From: Planococcus lenghuensis
GTDB taxonomy: Bacteria > Bacillota > Bacilli > Bacillales_A > Planococcaceae
NCBI RefSeq assembly: GCF_001999905.1
Contig: NZ_CP019640.1
Location: 639,001-703,000, forward strand
DNA length: 64,000 nucleotides
Reading direction: 5' to 3'
The notes beneath the pieces are model-generated. The model ran no database searches and was not told the DNA's origin. It worked only from the letters and a program-made list of their open reading frames with translations. Both the position numbers and the translations under genes were made by a program. Every line of letters starts with the position of its first letter. Positions within the stretch are counted from its first letter, which is position 1. Shown in pieces: positions 24,716 to 34,601 of the stretch.

Positions 24716-25881
24716 ATGAACGGGAAGAGCGGTTTGATGAACAGACGGAAGAAGCGCTTGGGCTGTTATTCGAACAGTTCTGGGTGTTGCGGGAAGATGA
24801 GCCGGACGCGTACCGGCTGATCCGAGACCGGGAGCATAAGCTGAAGCGCTACATCAGCGATAAATTCGGCTTCGACTTGGTCATCCGCCAGCATTTCATC
24901 AAATTGGAGAAAATACCGGTCGAACCGAAGGGTTGGATGGGCATCCAAGTGTTCCAGGAGCCGATGGACTACGCCATTTTCTGTTGCGCGCTGGCGTTCA
25001 CGGAACAAAAAGCGGTGAATGAGCAGTTTCTGCTGTCGGATTTGACGGAAAGCATCCAGGACATGTACGGCGGCGATTTTCCGCTCGACTGGACGGATTA
25101 CCGGCACCGCAAATCGCTTGTGCGGGCGCTGAAGGAAATCGCCCGGCTGAAACTGATCCAGACAATCGACGGCAATGTGGAGCTGTTCCAGTCGGATGCC
25201 GAAGAGGAAGTGCTGTATGAAGTCGCGATTTACGCCCGCTATTTCATGCGGTCGTATCCGGATGATCTGTTCCGGTTTGATTCCGTCGATGAGATTCTGG
25301 AAAGCGAATGGCAGCGGCACCCGGACGACCGGCGGCGCAAGCGCGTCTACCGGCAGCTGTTGTTTTCGCCTGTCGTGCACCGGAGCGGGGAGGCGGATGC
25401 GGATTTCGCTTATATCCGCAATTACCGGAACTCGCTGCGCGACGATCTGGAAGCGCACACGCCGTTCCGGCTCGAAGTGTTCAAAAATGCGGCGATGCTG
25501 ACGCTGCCGGAGCGGAAACGGCGCTATACGCTGTTCCCGGACCAGCGGGGCATCAGCAGTGTCGCGCTGCATGTGGCGGCGCATTTGCGAGAGCAGGAAG
25601 GCTCCGAAGCGACGGAACTCGGGGAGATCCGGCTGCCGCGCCAGACGTTCGAAGCGGTCGTGCGGCAAGTGAAAGAGCGGCACGGGCACGGCTGGAGCAA
25701 ACAGCACCGCGATGAGACGGATAAGGAAACAGTTGCTGCGCTTCTTGCTCTGTGGCAGGAATGGGAACTGGCAGAGACGGACACGGAACATGACATGATC
25801 GTCATCCGGTCCGGCGCCGGGCGGATGATCGGTCATTATCCGAAAGACTATGTGAAAGAAGTGAAGCAACGTGGCGAATAA
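24712..25881 (+). CDS. jetB: Wadjet type I subunit JetB (KITE/MukE-like)
   Basis: 389 residues of the DUF2398 family, the winged-helix KITE partner of JetA. Recognisable segments include the N-terminal LGLLFEQFWVLREDEPDAY, LVIRQHFIKLEKIP and AIFCCALAFTE, and a C-terminal AALLALWQEWELAE helix. It is translationally coupled to jetA and overlaps jetC by 11 nt. In the complex it stabilises the kleisin and contacts DNA. Confidence 0.92.
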   Translation: MNEREERFDEQTEEALGLLFEQFWVLREDEPDAYRLIRDREHKLKRYISDKFGFDLVIRQHFIKLEKIPVEPKGWMGIQVFQEPMDYAIFCCALAFTEQKAVNEQFLLSDLTESIQDMYGGDFPLDWTDYRHRKSLVRALKEIARLKLIQTIDGNVELFQSDAEEEVLYEVAIYARYFMRSYPDDLFRFDSVDEILESEWQRHPDDRRRKRVYRQLLFSPVVHRSGEADADFAYIRNYRNSLRDDLEAHTPFRLEVFKNAAMLTLPERKRRYTLFPDQRGISSVALHVAAHLREQEGSEATELGEIRLPRQTFEAVVRQVKERHGHGWSKQHRDETDKETVAALLALWQEWELAETDTEHDMIVIRSGAGRMIGHYPKDYVKEVKQRGE

Positions 25882-28800
25882 ATGGAAAATGAACCGGGCG
25901 GGACTGTTGAATTTCTGGTATTACGATGAAGAGACATTCGATTTCGAAAACGGCAAACTCTTATTGCGCGGCAGTAACGGTTCCGGGAAATCGGTCACGA
26001 TGCAAAGCTTTCTCCCGGTGTTATTGGACGGAAAGAAATCCCCTGACCGGCTCGATCCGTTCGGTTCGAAATCTCGCCGGATGGAAGATTACCTGCTCGG
26101 CGAAAAAGAGATCACCGACCGGGAAGAGCGGACCGGTTATTTATTTCTCGAATACAAAAAACAGGACACGGACCAGTACGTGACGACGGGCATCGGTATG
26201 CAGGCGAAGCGCGGCAAGGACTTGAAGTCGTGGGGATTCGTCATTACGGATAACCGGCGGATCGGCTTCGACTTGGAACTGTACAAGACCGAAAACCAGA
26301 ACGGGGAGCGCGTGAAAATTCCGCGGTCGCGCATCGAATTGGAGAATCTCATCGGCACGGGCGGGGAAGTCGTCAAGACGAACCAGGAATACATGGCGCT
26401 TGTGAATAAGCACGTATTCGGCTTTGATACGCCGGATGCGTATAAAGAACTGATCGAGCTTCTCCTCCAGCTCCGCAGCCCGAAACTGTCGAAGGACTTC
26501 AGGCCGACCGTCATCTACGAAATTCTGGAAAGCGCATTGCCGCCGTTGACGGACGAAGACCTCCGCTACCTGTCCGATTCGATCGAGCAGATGGACCAGA
26601 CGAAACAGCAGATCGAACAGCTCGACCGGGAAGTGAAAGCGCTCGGCAGACTGACGAAAGCGTATGACGCCTATAATCACCGAGTTCTGGCCGACCAGAT
26701 CGCCGAATTGAAACGGGCCGTATCGCGCGTGAAGAAAGAACGGGAAGATGAGAAGGAAATGACGGCATCGCTCGGGACGCTGGAATCGGACATCGCCGCG
26801 CTCGAGCGGGAAGTCCGGGACTATGAGCGGCGCGAGGAAGCGCTCAAGCAAACGAAAGACCGGCTCATGAGCCATCGCGTGTGGTCGCTGGAAGAAGAGC
26901 GGAAAAAAGCGCAGGAAGCGTATGCCGCGGATCAGAACAAGTTTACCCGCGAGGAAGAACGGCTGGCAGGCTATGAAACGAAAGAACGGCAAAGCAGGCG
27001 GCTGATCGGAGAGACGGAAGAAGCGCTCGGTGGACAGCTGAACGCGCTCGAAAATCATTTGCAGGACATGGCGTATGAAGGGGAAATGAGCGGCTTCGGC
27101 CAGCATGAGCAGAACGCGTCGGATTTCGGACGTCATTTGGAAGAAACGTTTTCGTTCGGCACATGGGAAAGCGAAGCGGCCGCCCATCATAAACGATTGG
27201 AAGATGCCCGAACCAAACTGCAGGCATTCGAAGCGCTGAAAGAGAAAATCGCCCAGAAACGGAAAGAAATCGGCGACGTGGAAAAACAGCGGGACGACAA
27301 ACAGCAGGAGGCAAAAGGCTGGAGCATCACATTTGAAGAAGATAAACAAGAGAAACTGAACGGATTCCATGAATGGGCGCAGGCGAACAGCCGATACGGG
27401 GTCGACGGGACTGCGCACCAGCAAGCGGCCCGGCTGATGGACGGGCTGTATGCGGACGTTTCGTATGATGACGTGAAGCGCGGCTATCAGCCGTTCGTCC
27501 AGGCATATGACGACCGGCTGCAGCTTAAGTCGCTGGAGCTGCAAAATGAATTGAATGTTCTAAGAGACAAGCGCGAAGATAAAGCAGCGGAGCTCGACAA
27601 GCGGAAAGCGCAACGGGATCCGGAACCGGAACGCCATGCGGCAACAATGGAAGCGCGACGTGTCCTTTCGGAACAGGGTGCAGTATTTGCACCGCTGTAT
27701 GAAGTGGTGGAATTCCAGCCGCACGTGCCGGCGGAAACGCAGAAGCGATTGGAAGCGGCGCTTATCGATGCCGGACTGCTCGATGCGCTCGTGACGGAGC
27801 AGGCAATCGACATCCGGCATGACCGCGTGCTCGCGGCAGAACCGGTCATGCTCGCCCATACGCTCGCCGATTATTTGAGAACGGACCCCGGCGACACCGG
27901 TATTTCCGCCGAACAAGTGAAAGAAGTGCTGCAAAGCGTGCTTGTCGGCGACAATGGCGGTACAACCGGGATGGAAGAAAACGGCGCATACGCTCTCGGC
28001 ATTCTGACCGGTCACGCCGTTCCGGTCGACGATGTGCGCTACGTCGGGCGGGAAGCCCGCCGGCGAAACCGGGAGCGGCTCATCCATGAGCTGGAGACGG
28101 AAATTGCATCGATCAACGATCAGGTCGCCGTGCTTACAGCGGACAGGGAAGCAATCGCTTCAGATCTGGCCACGTCAAAGACGGCGTGGCAGGCCTTTCC
28201 GGGAGATTCGGATCTGAAAACGAGTTTCAGTGAAATAATGGACGCAAAGCGTCAAATCGAGTTCCTGAGCAGGCAAATCGAGCAGGCGGCGGAAGGGCTC
28301 CGCAAGATGGACAGTGATTTCCAACAGCTGAAGCGAGATGTACACGAAGCGACAGGTGCGCTCGGACTTGAAGCATCGTCAGAAGCGTACCGGGAAGCGC
28401 TCGGCTATTTGCGGACGTACGAGCAGCAATTGGCGGAACTGAGAAGAAAGCATCTGACGCATCTTCATACAGCTGAAAAACTGAAGAATGAACAAGAGCG
28501 GCTGGAAAACTTGATGATGGACATCGATGAATTGAAAGGTGAGCTGAACGTGCTCGAAGGTGCGCTCGCTGTTGCCGGGCAAACCCTCCGGCAGCTTGAA
28601 GAACAACTGGCACAGGAAGGGGCGGATGACATCCGGGCACAAATCCGTTCTGTGCAGGATGAGCTCCGGCAAACCGAAACGGGACTCACCGAGCGGCGCA
28701 AAACGCTGCCGGAGCGAACGGCTGAGCGGACAGTGCTGGCCGGCCAACTCGCAACCGTTTCTAACACGCTCGCGTTTTGGACGAACATGCAGGCTAGCTG

Positions 28801-29980
28801 GGAAAAAGCCGTACAGGCGGAACTGAAGCGCGGGTTTATTCCGCTCGAAGAAAGTGAACGCGAGGATTTGGCGAAAGTGGAAGCGGCGCTGGCTGCAGAC
28901 ATGTCGAAAGACAAAAGCCAGATCGACAGCCAATTGACGCGGGTATTTTTTGATATTCAGACGGAACTTGCGGAGCAGCGGCCACGCGAACGCCCTGTGC
29001 AGGTGCAACCGGAGGATTGGATGACGGGCATCGATTCGGACGAGTGGCTGCCGATCATCGAACAGTGGAAACAGAAAACCTCACGCCGGCTCATCGATTT
29101 CGACAGCCGCGGTGTGGCCGTGACACCGTACGCGCTGTATGCGGAAACCGCGGATGCGCAGCTCCTGCAGGAAAACCGCCTGAATGAGCAGGACAAGGAA
29201 TTGTATGAGGAGATCCTGTTCAACTCAGTCGGCCATAAACTGCGCAGCCGGATCCGCCGGGCGGAGCATTGGACCGAAGGGATGAAAAAGCTGATGGAAG
29301 ACCGGGACACTTCGTCCGGTCTGAAATTCTCGATCCGGTGGAAACCGCGGAGCGCGGATTCCGAAGACCAGCTGGATACGAAAGATCTGGTGTCGCTTCT
29401 GAAACAGGACGCAAAACTGTTGAGGGAAGAAGACACGGAACGGATCTCCGCCCACTTCCGCTCGAAAATCGAAGCGGCGAAGCAGTGGATGGAGGAAAAA
29501 GGGGAAGGGCAGACGCTCCTGCAAGTGCTGAAGCACGTCCTGGACTACCGCAAATGGTTTTCGTTTGAATTGTCGTACGAGCGGACGAACGAAAAACGCC
29601 GCGAACTCACGAACCATAAATTCTTTACGTTCAGCGGGGGTGAAAAAGCGATGGCGATGTACATTCCGCTGTTCACGGCGTGCTATTCGCGCTATCTGGA
29701 AGCGGCCGACACCGCGCCGTACATCATTACGCTCGATGAAGCGTTCGCCGGTGTGGATGAGAACAATATCAAGGAAATGTTTGAAGTCGTCGAGCAGCTC
29801 GGGTTTGACTACATCATGAACTCCCAAGTGCTGTGGGGCGATTACGAGACGGTCAGCGGGCTGTCGGTTTGTGAACTCGTCCGGCCGCGCAATGCGGATT
29901 TCGTGACGGTGATCCGCTATAAATGGGACGGGCGGGCGCTCGTGCCGGAGCAAGACCCCGAAGGTGTGCTCGTGGAATGA
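25871..29980 (+). CDS. jetC: Wadjet type I SMC-like ATPase JetC
   Basis: A 1369-residue SMC/MukB-like ATPase, the usual size for the type I JetC family, starting at a GTG inside jetB. Walker A GSNGSGKS lies at 34-41. Two long coiled-coil arms flank a hinge region near 600-700, and the C-terminal head carries FSGGEKAMAM (ABC signature) and YIITLDEAFAGVD (Walker B). All ATPase motifs look intact. JetC dimers with JetA/JetB extrude DNA loops and recognise small closed circles, which JetD then cuts. The stop overlaps the jetD start. Confidence 0.95.
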   Translation: MANKWKMNRAGLLNFWYYDEETFDFENGKLLLRGSNGSGKSVTMQSFLPVLLDGKKSPDRLDPFGSKSRRMEDYLLGEKEITDREERTGYLFLEYKKQDTDQYVTTGIGMQAKRGKDLKSWGFVITDNRRIGFDLELYKTENQNGERVKIPRSRIELENLIGTGGEVVKTNQEYMALVNKHVFGFDTPDAYKELIELLLQLRSPKLSKDFRPTVIYEILESALPPLTDEDLRYLSDSIEQMDQTKQQIEQLDREVKALGRLTKAYDAYNHRVLADQIAELKRAVSRVKKEREDEKEMTASLGTLESDIAALEREVRDYERREEALKQTKDRLMSHRVWSLEEERKKAQEAYAADQNKFTREEERLAGYETKERQSRRLIGETEEALGGQLNALENHLQDMAYEGEMSGFGQHEQNASDFGRHLEETFSFGTWESEAAAHHKRLEDARTKLQAFEALKEKIAQKRKEIGDVEKQRDDKQQEAKGWSITFEEDKQEKLNGFHEWAQANSRYGVDGTAHQQAARLMDGLYADVSYDDVKRGYQPFVQAYDDRLQLKSLELQNELNVLRDKREDKAAELDKRKAQRDPEPERHAATMEARRVLSEQGAVFAPLYEVVEFQPHVPAETQKRLEAALIDAGLLDALVTEQAIDIRHDRVLAAEPVMLAHTLADYLRTDPGDTGISAEQVKEVLQSVLVGDNGGTTGMEENGAYALGILTGHAVPVDDVRYVGREARRRNRERLIHELETEIASINDQVAVLTADREAIASDLATSKTAWQAFPGDSDLKTSFSEIMDAKRQIEFLSRQIEQAAEGLRKMDSDFQQLKRDVHEATGALGLEASSEAYREALGYLRTYEQQLAELRRKHLTHLHTAEKLKNEQERLENLMMDIDELKGELNVLEGALAVAGQTLRQLEEQLAQEGADDIRAQIRSVQDELRQTETGLTERRKTLPERTAERTVLAGQLATVSNTLAFWTNMQASWEKAVQAELKRGFIPLEESEREDLAKVEAALAADMSKDKSQIDSQLTRVFFDIQTELAEQRPRERPVQVQPEDWMTGIDSDEWLPIIEQWKQKTSRRLIDFDSRGVAVTPYALYAETADAQLLQENRLNEQDKELYEEILFNSVGHKLRSRIRRAEHWTEGMKKLMEDRDTSSGLKFSIRWKPRSADSEDQLDTKDLVSLLKQDAKLLREEDTERISAHFRSKIEAAKQWMEEKGEGQTLLQVLKHVLDYRKWFSFELSYERTNEKRRELTNHKFFTFSGGEKAMAMYIPLFTACYSRYLEAADTAPYIITLDEAFAGVDENNIKEMFEVVEQLGFDYIMNSQVLWGDYETVSGLSVCELVRPRNADFVTVIRYKWDGRALVPEQDPEGVLVE

Positions 29981-31236
29981 ACGAGGAGATGATCCGCGAG
30001 GCGGTCCGTTACTTTCGAAGTAATTCCGTGTACCTTAAGCTGTTCGGTGAATTCCGGAAAAAACTCGAATCGCTCGGCCGCACGGGCGGCACGGTGAATA
30101 TCGAAAGCTACTCTGCAGAAGAACTGGAAGCGCTGGCGCTGTTTTTCGGCGGCTTGCGGAAAAAGAAAACGATTTCCCTCATTGCTTTCGACAAGCGGCT
30201 GCAGGAGACGAAGTTCGCTGGCATTGGTCTGCCCGAACTGCTCGAAGCATATTTCGGCGAACCGATCCGTTCCAAAAAGTCGGTCCGGGAAGAAAAGCGG
30301 GAACAGGAAGAGGCGAAGCTTGAAGAACTCGGGATCGTCCATCCTGTACTGGCCAGTTATTGCGATTATCTCGGCAAGCGGACAGCCGACGCGCAATGGA
30401 TCATCCGGCTTTTATTGACCGATGATTTTACTAGGAGCGCTAGATTGCTGGCGGATGCAGCAAATGCACTGCCGGAGACGTACGAGCGGCTGCCGATGTT
30501 CAGCCAGCGGGTGAGCGGGAATCCGCATTCATTCGATTTGTCCGGAATGAACGGCAAGCTGCTCATCCATTTTTTGCATTTCCGGCTGCACGGCGGCGGG
30601 GCGCCGCCTTCCGGCACGGAAGAAGTGAACGAACTTCTGCTGCAGTTCCGGATTCTTCGCGATGACATCTCGAATTTCGTGTCGTTTGCCAATCTGCTCG
30701 GGAACCGGGACGGCGCAGTGCATCCGGTATGGCAGGCTGCCGTTGAAACAGAAAGTGCGGTCAATATGCCGCTGCGGGAATTGCTGACGATTGATGGGGC
30801 AAGACCAGCTGTGGGTAGCGATGTCTACGTCATCGAGAATTCCGGTGTTTTTTCTTCGCTGCTCGATGCAGTGCCGGCCGCCCCGCTCGTCTGCACACAC
30901 GGCCAGTTCAAGTTGGCAGGGCTGCGACTCCTCGACCTTCTCATGGAATCGGGATATCACATCTATTACGCGGGTGATTTCGATCCGGAAGGTGTGGCGA
31001 TGGCGGTCCGGCTGCTTGAGCGGCATCCGGGACGCGTCCAGCTGTGGCGGATGGATGCGGAATCATATGCGGCGGCTCAGTCGCCGGTCGAACTGGGTGA
31101 CCGATTGAAAAAACTGGACAGCATCACGCATCCCGACGTGCAGGAGCTGCTTTTGACGATGCGCAAAACGGGGAAAGCGGGCTACCAGGAAGCGCTGTTG
31201 GAGAGAATGGCTGATGAACTGAAGGAGAAGTATTAA
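29977..31236 (+). CDS. jetD: Wadjet type I nuclease JetD (Toprim)
   Basis: 419 residues from the ATG at 29977 that overlaps the jetC stop. It belongs to the DUF2399/DUF3323-type JetD family: a helical N-terminal arm, then a topoisomerase VI-like Toprim domain with catalytic VIENSG (Glu287) and YAGDFDPEG (Asp334, Asp336). JetD cleaves plasmid DNA bent by the JetABC motor. All three expected metal-binding residues are present, so the operon looks functional. Confidence 0.93.
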   Translation: MNEEMIREAVRYFRSNSVYLKLFGEFRKKLESLGRTGGTVNIESYSAEELEALALFFGGLRKKKTISLIAFDKRLQETKFAGIGLPELLEAYFGEPIRSKKSVREEKREQEEAKLEELGIVHPVLASYCDYLGKRTADAQWIIRLLLTDDFTRSARLLADAANALPETYERLPMFSQRVSGNPHSFDLSGMNGKLLIHFLHFRLHGGGAPPSGTEEVNELLLQFRILRDDISNFVSFANLLGNRDGAVHPVWQAAVETESAVNMPLRELLTIDGARPAVGSDVYVIENSGVFSSLLDAVPAAPLVCTHGQFKLAGLRLLDLLMESGYHIYYAGDFDPEGVAMAVRLLERHPGRVQLWRMDAESYAAAQSPVELGDRLKKLDSITHPDVQELLLTMRKTGKAGYQEALLERMADELKEKY

Positions 31237-31290
31237 AAAACACCCGTATGTTGAAGGGTATTCGATTTATACACAATAATTGAGAAAGAC

Positions 31291-31332
31291 AAAATGCTGT
31301 CCGTAACCTTCGGGATTATAGACAGCATTTTT
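31291..31332 (+). terminator. Terminator of the Wadjet operon
   Basis: AAAATGCTGTC pairs with GACAGCATTTT. The hairpin also resembles the centre of the dispersed palindromic element (compare 19161-19200), so the terminator may derive from a decayed copy. Confidence 0.7.
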
Positions 31333-31439
31333 CGCATGATGATTCAGAATTGAAATAGCAAGCTACTGACGCAGGAGTGCAAGTAACGATGCGGTCGCCG
31401 GAATGCCGTTTCGCCTTACCTTCTAAACGCTATGAGCAA

Positions 31440-32912
31440 TTAGCCGGGTTTGCTGGATTGGGATTTAGGGAGAGGAGTATCCTTCTTTTTCCGTATGTCC
31501 CAACAGATATAGAAAAGCGAAGGCTGGTACCCGGATGATTGGCGTATTCGTATTGTGTTTCGTTTTTCCATAGTCATCCGCATTTTTAGTAATGACCAAT
31601 GCCCCTTCGTTTGAGGTTCATTCGCTATTTTCACGATTGCGTCTGTCTCCAGGATCGTTGAGTTGCTTCTGTATTTTGCTTCTATCGCAATTTTTCCGAT
31701 GGGGAAGGATACGATAAAATCAATTTCTTTTTGCGTCTTCGGATCTCTGTAATAACCAATATCCAGATGCTGATTATAGTAGAAGGTATGGAGGTGCTTA
31801 TAGATAGCGGTTTCGATGATGATTCCCATTTCGTCCGGATCGGTCAGAACTTCTTCACCCAGCATCAACACGGCATTGCGTATCGCCGAATCGGCCAGAT
31901 ACACCTTTGGCTTGGCCTTTAAAATTTTCTTGCCTTTAATATCCACTGGACGGCTGGAATAAATTAAGTTTGCATGTTCGAGCAATTCAATATAGTTACT
32001 GATCGTTTTTCGCGTCACGCCGACTTCTTTTGCAATGGTTTCCTGAACGACAATGTTACTGCTGGTCATGCAAAGGTAAAGAAAAATTTTCTCGAATTCT
32101 GGCACATTACGCACGTTGAACAGCGACACAATATCGCGTTTGATGACCTTATCGACCACATCTTCCCGAATGATTTTCTGAGCAAACGGAATATCGTCGG
32201 TTATTGCAACTTCCGGGAAACCGCCAATCAACAAATACTGATGGAAATGTTTTTGTAAAGGAATCAGAGAAATCATAAGTTTACTCAGTTCTTTATCACT
32301 TAATTGGACTAGTGAAGTTGGTTTTATTCCATTTTCAAGTACCGGCTTTGGCACCCGGATCAACTCGATGTATTCGTAGAATGACAGAGTAGGAACTTTG
32401 ATTTGAGTCCACCTGCCAGCTCCACTTTCATTGATTTTAGAAGAAATCAAAGGGCTGGCCGATCCGGTCGCCACTATTTTATATTCCGGATGTTGATCGT
32501 ATAGCGTCTTAAGCCATGTGTCCCAATTGGATGCATATTGAATTTCGTCAAAAAAGATATACAGTTCTTCTTCAGCGGCTGCCACGTTATTAGTGAATAC
32601 TTCAATAATCTCTCCAATCTCGCTTAGCTTCAGCATGGGATGATCAAATGATACGTATAATACCTGTTTAGGTGATGCCGTTTCTAAAGTCTCATCAATC
32701 ATTTGATACATGATTGTTGTTTTTCCGACTCTTCGAGGGCCAGAAAGAATGACTTCCCGTCTGATTTGCTGGTGATTGAACCATTTTTGTGCTTCATAGA
32801 AAGCTAGTCTCTTTATTGGTTTTAATGATTTTTCCGGAACTTTCCCGGAACTCCACCAGGGATTAAAACCAATAAGGACTTTCAAAATTTGCTCGTTGGA
32901 AATAAAGGACAC
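31440..32912 (-). CDS. AAA_14/DUF4143 ATPase
   Basis: A 490-residue protein from a GTG with GGAGGT 5-6 nt upstream. The N-terminal ATPase shows Walker A SGPRRVGKTT and Walker B LYIFFDEIQY, and SGSAS-like sensor residues follow. A winged-helix segment (VVQETIAKEVGVTRKTISNYI) precedes the DUF4143 restriction-endonuclease-like domain (KEIDFIVSF, IAIEAKYRS). This family is widespread, often in accessory regions, with poorly known function. It converges on Wadjet across a shared intergenic space; no functional link is shown. Confidence 0.85.
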   Translation of the reverse strand: MSFISNEQILKVLIGFNPWWSSGKVPEKSLKPIKRLAFYEAQKWFNHQQIRREVILSGPRRVGKTTIMYQMIDETLETASPKQVLYVSFDHPMLKLSEIGEIIEVFTNNVAAAEEELYIFFDEIQYASNWDTWLKTLYDQHPEYKIVATGSASPLISSKINESGAGRWTQIKVPTLSFYEYIELIRVPKPVLENGIKPTSLVQLSDKELSKLMISLIPLQKHFHQYLLIGGFPEVAITDDIPFAQKIIREDVVDKVIKRDIVSLFNVRNVPEFEKIFLYLCMTSSNIVVQETIAKEVGVTRKTISNYIELLEHANLIYSSRPVDIKGKKILKAKPKVYLADSAIRNAVLMLGEEVLTDPDEMGIIIETAIYKHLHTFYYNQHLDIGYYRDPKTQKEIDFIVSFPIGKIAIEAKYRSNSTILETDAIVKIANEPQTKGHWSLLKMRMTMEKRNTIRIRQSSGYQPSLFYICWDIRKKKDTPLPKSQSSKPG

Positions 32913-33268
32913 AATAACACCTCCATATTTATAAGTATAAGTTACAATTTAAATGTATAAATGTAAAGTATACTACTCACTTTTTATGGCATGCCGGGTA
33001 ATTTGTTACTCGCAATAACCGAGGAAAATGGCTTTCTGTGAACCTAAAGATGAATTGTGCCGCATCGCTGTGTTAAAAACTAAATAAATGGCGGAACACT
33101 GGCTGACTCGTCAACTGGTTGGCTCAAAAGGACTACTGACAGAATTGATTGCTAAATTGAAATCGAGTATACACAACGGCCGGCGCTGCTGGATGAGTTG
33201 TCGAAAGTTTAATTCGGGTGATTGTTCAAGGTGCACTGTTACTATTGTTGCTTGACGATGGAAACGCA
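32913..33268. other. Intergenic region with a decayed repeat
   Basis: The first ~40 nt hold the leader of the DUF4143 gene. Around 33064-33160 a segment (CGCTGTGTTAAAAACTAAA, ACTACTGACAG) resembles a worn copy of the palindromic element family. No gene was seen. Confidence 0.3.
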
Positions 33269-33294
33269 AAAAGCCTGTGAGATTCACAGGCTTT
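33269..33294 (-). terminator. Terminator of the aromatic acid exporter-like gene
   Basis: AAAAGCCTGTGA and TCACAGGCTTTT form a perfect 12-bp arm pair; symmetrical, so it can act on either strand. Confidence 0.85.
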
Positions 33295-33303
33295 TATCTG
33301 TTG

Positions 33304-34353
33304 CTATTTTTCCGCTTCCTGTGCGGCCTTCACACTATTCGGATCAAAAAACTTATCCACTAAATTATAAATCGTGACTAGCTCGTAAAGAATCGTAAAT
33401 TCTGATGGGAATAGGGCAGGATGCAGGGCATCGTTAGCTGGTACTCGTTTACTGTTTTCCCAAAACAGGTCCGTAATACTTTTTAATTGGTCCTGATGCT
33501 TTTCGTGATCGTAGTCAATGGAATGCCGCAAGTCGTCCGCAAGCGCCGTAACGGCATGCATAATAATATCCCGCTCGGCTGTTGTCCACTTGATATCCTC
33601 CGGAGGGACACGAAGCAGGGCATTCAAATGATACTCGAAATTGTCCAGAAACAACAATTGCCTTTCCGCCATCTGGAGCTCGGCTTCCCGACTGCGGACC
33701 CAAGGGTATAGACTCGCTTCATCCCGCTGGTAATGGATTAATTTCTCCGTCTTCCTGATTTCCGTCGTCAGCTGCTTCACAATTTTCTTATCTTCCTGAA
33801 GGTTTGCACCACCATCAAAGAGGATCGTGCGGAAGGTATGTTCCAGCATACTTCCCGCCCGCGCACTAATACTATGGATACTTTTCAGAATATCTTTCCG
33901 ATAGTCTGGCGGGAAAATGAGCATATTGACAGCGGTCGACACGAGTAGGCCGATCGTCGTCGTTCCTAATCGGATGAAAAAAGAGATTAAGAAATTGTCG
34001 TGGATGACTTCTACCATCGCGACGGAGGTCAATGTGGCGACGAGTAAGCCGGCATGCAGGTTAAGTCTATAACAGGCTAGAATCGTGGCAACAGCAGCGA
34101 GTGTATAGGTGATAGGGGAATTCCCGAAGAGGGTAATAAAGAAAACGGCGAATGCAGAACCGATCGCAGATGCCGGAAATCGAACAAGTCCCTTTTTAAT
34201 CGAATCGCTGACAGTGGGCTCAATCGTAACAATGGCCGTGATCACAGCAAAGACAGGCGGCCAGTCAAACCATTCACAAATAACGGCCGTTAAAAATATA
34301 GCTAAACCTGTTTTCACAATTCGGCTGCCATTGAAATGAAAGGATCGCATCAT
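33304..34353 (-). CDS. Aromatic acid exporter family protein (FUSC/DUF939-like)
   Basis: A 349-residue protein with four to five N-terminal membrane helices (e.g. TGLAIFLTAVIC, VFAVITAIVTI, LLVATLTSVAMVEV, TTTIGLLVSTAVNMLIFPP) and a soluble helical C-terminal half, the layout of Bacillales YqjA/YgaE-like exporters. The VTIEPTVSDSIKKG loop is typical of the family. Predicted to export aromatic acids or related compounds; the substrate is unknown. A pair of adjacent ATGs leaves the start ambiguous by one codon. Confidence 0.82.
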   Translation of the reverse strand: MMRSFHFNGSRIVKTGLAIFLTAVICEWFDWPPVFAVITAIVTIEPTVSDSIKKGLVRFPASAIGSAFAVFFITLFGNSPITYTLAAVATILACYRLNLHAGLLVATLTSVAMVEVIHDNFLISFFIRLGTTTIGLLVSTAVNMLIFPPDYRKDILKSIHSISARAGSMLEHTFRTILFDGGANLQEDKKIVKQLTTEIRKTEKLIHYQRDEASLYPWVRSREAELQMAERQLLFLDNFEYHLNALLRVPPEDIKWTTAERDIIMHAVTALADDLRHSIDYDHEKHQDQLKSITDLFWENSKRVPANDALHPALFPSEFTILYELVTIYNLVDKFFDPNSVKAAQEAEK

Positions 34354-34601
34354 ACGTTAATCGCCATCTCCTTTCCGTAGCTTTTCTACTATAATCCAGT
34401 ATATCATCCACAGGGAACAATATTGATGGTCTTGTGGGAAACTCAACAATCTAGCAGCCATCCCATAAACAGAAAGCCAGCTGCAATCGGGAACCAGAGT
34501 TTGAGCGCATAGATTCCCAGTTTACAAAATCCGGTCCCATTGATATATTGAGCGTGAACGCGATAGCCCACAAATACGGATAAGGGAAAGAGGTTGGAAC
34601 A

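Noticed and set aside
24766-25869. 367-codon minus-strand frame opposite jetB
   Set aside because: Shadow of jetB; composition (Arg/Phe/His rich) is typical of antisense frames.
26141-27544. 467-codon minus-strand frame inside jetC
   Set aside because: Antisense shadow of a GC-rich gene; Phe/Arg/Leu-biased sequence without motifs, and jetC is unambiguous.
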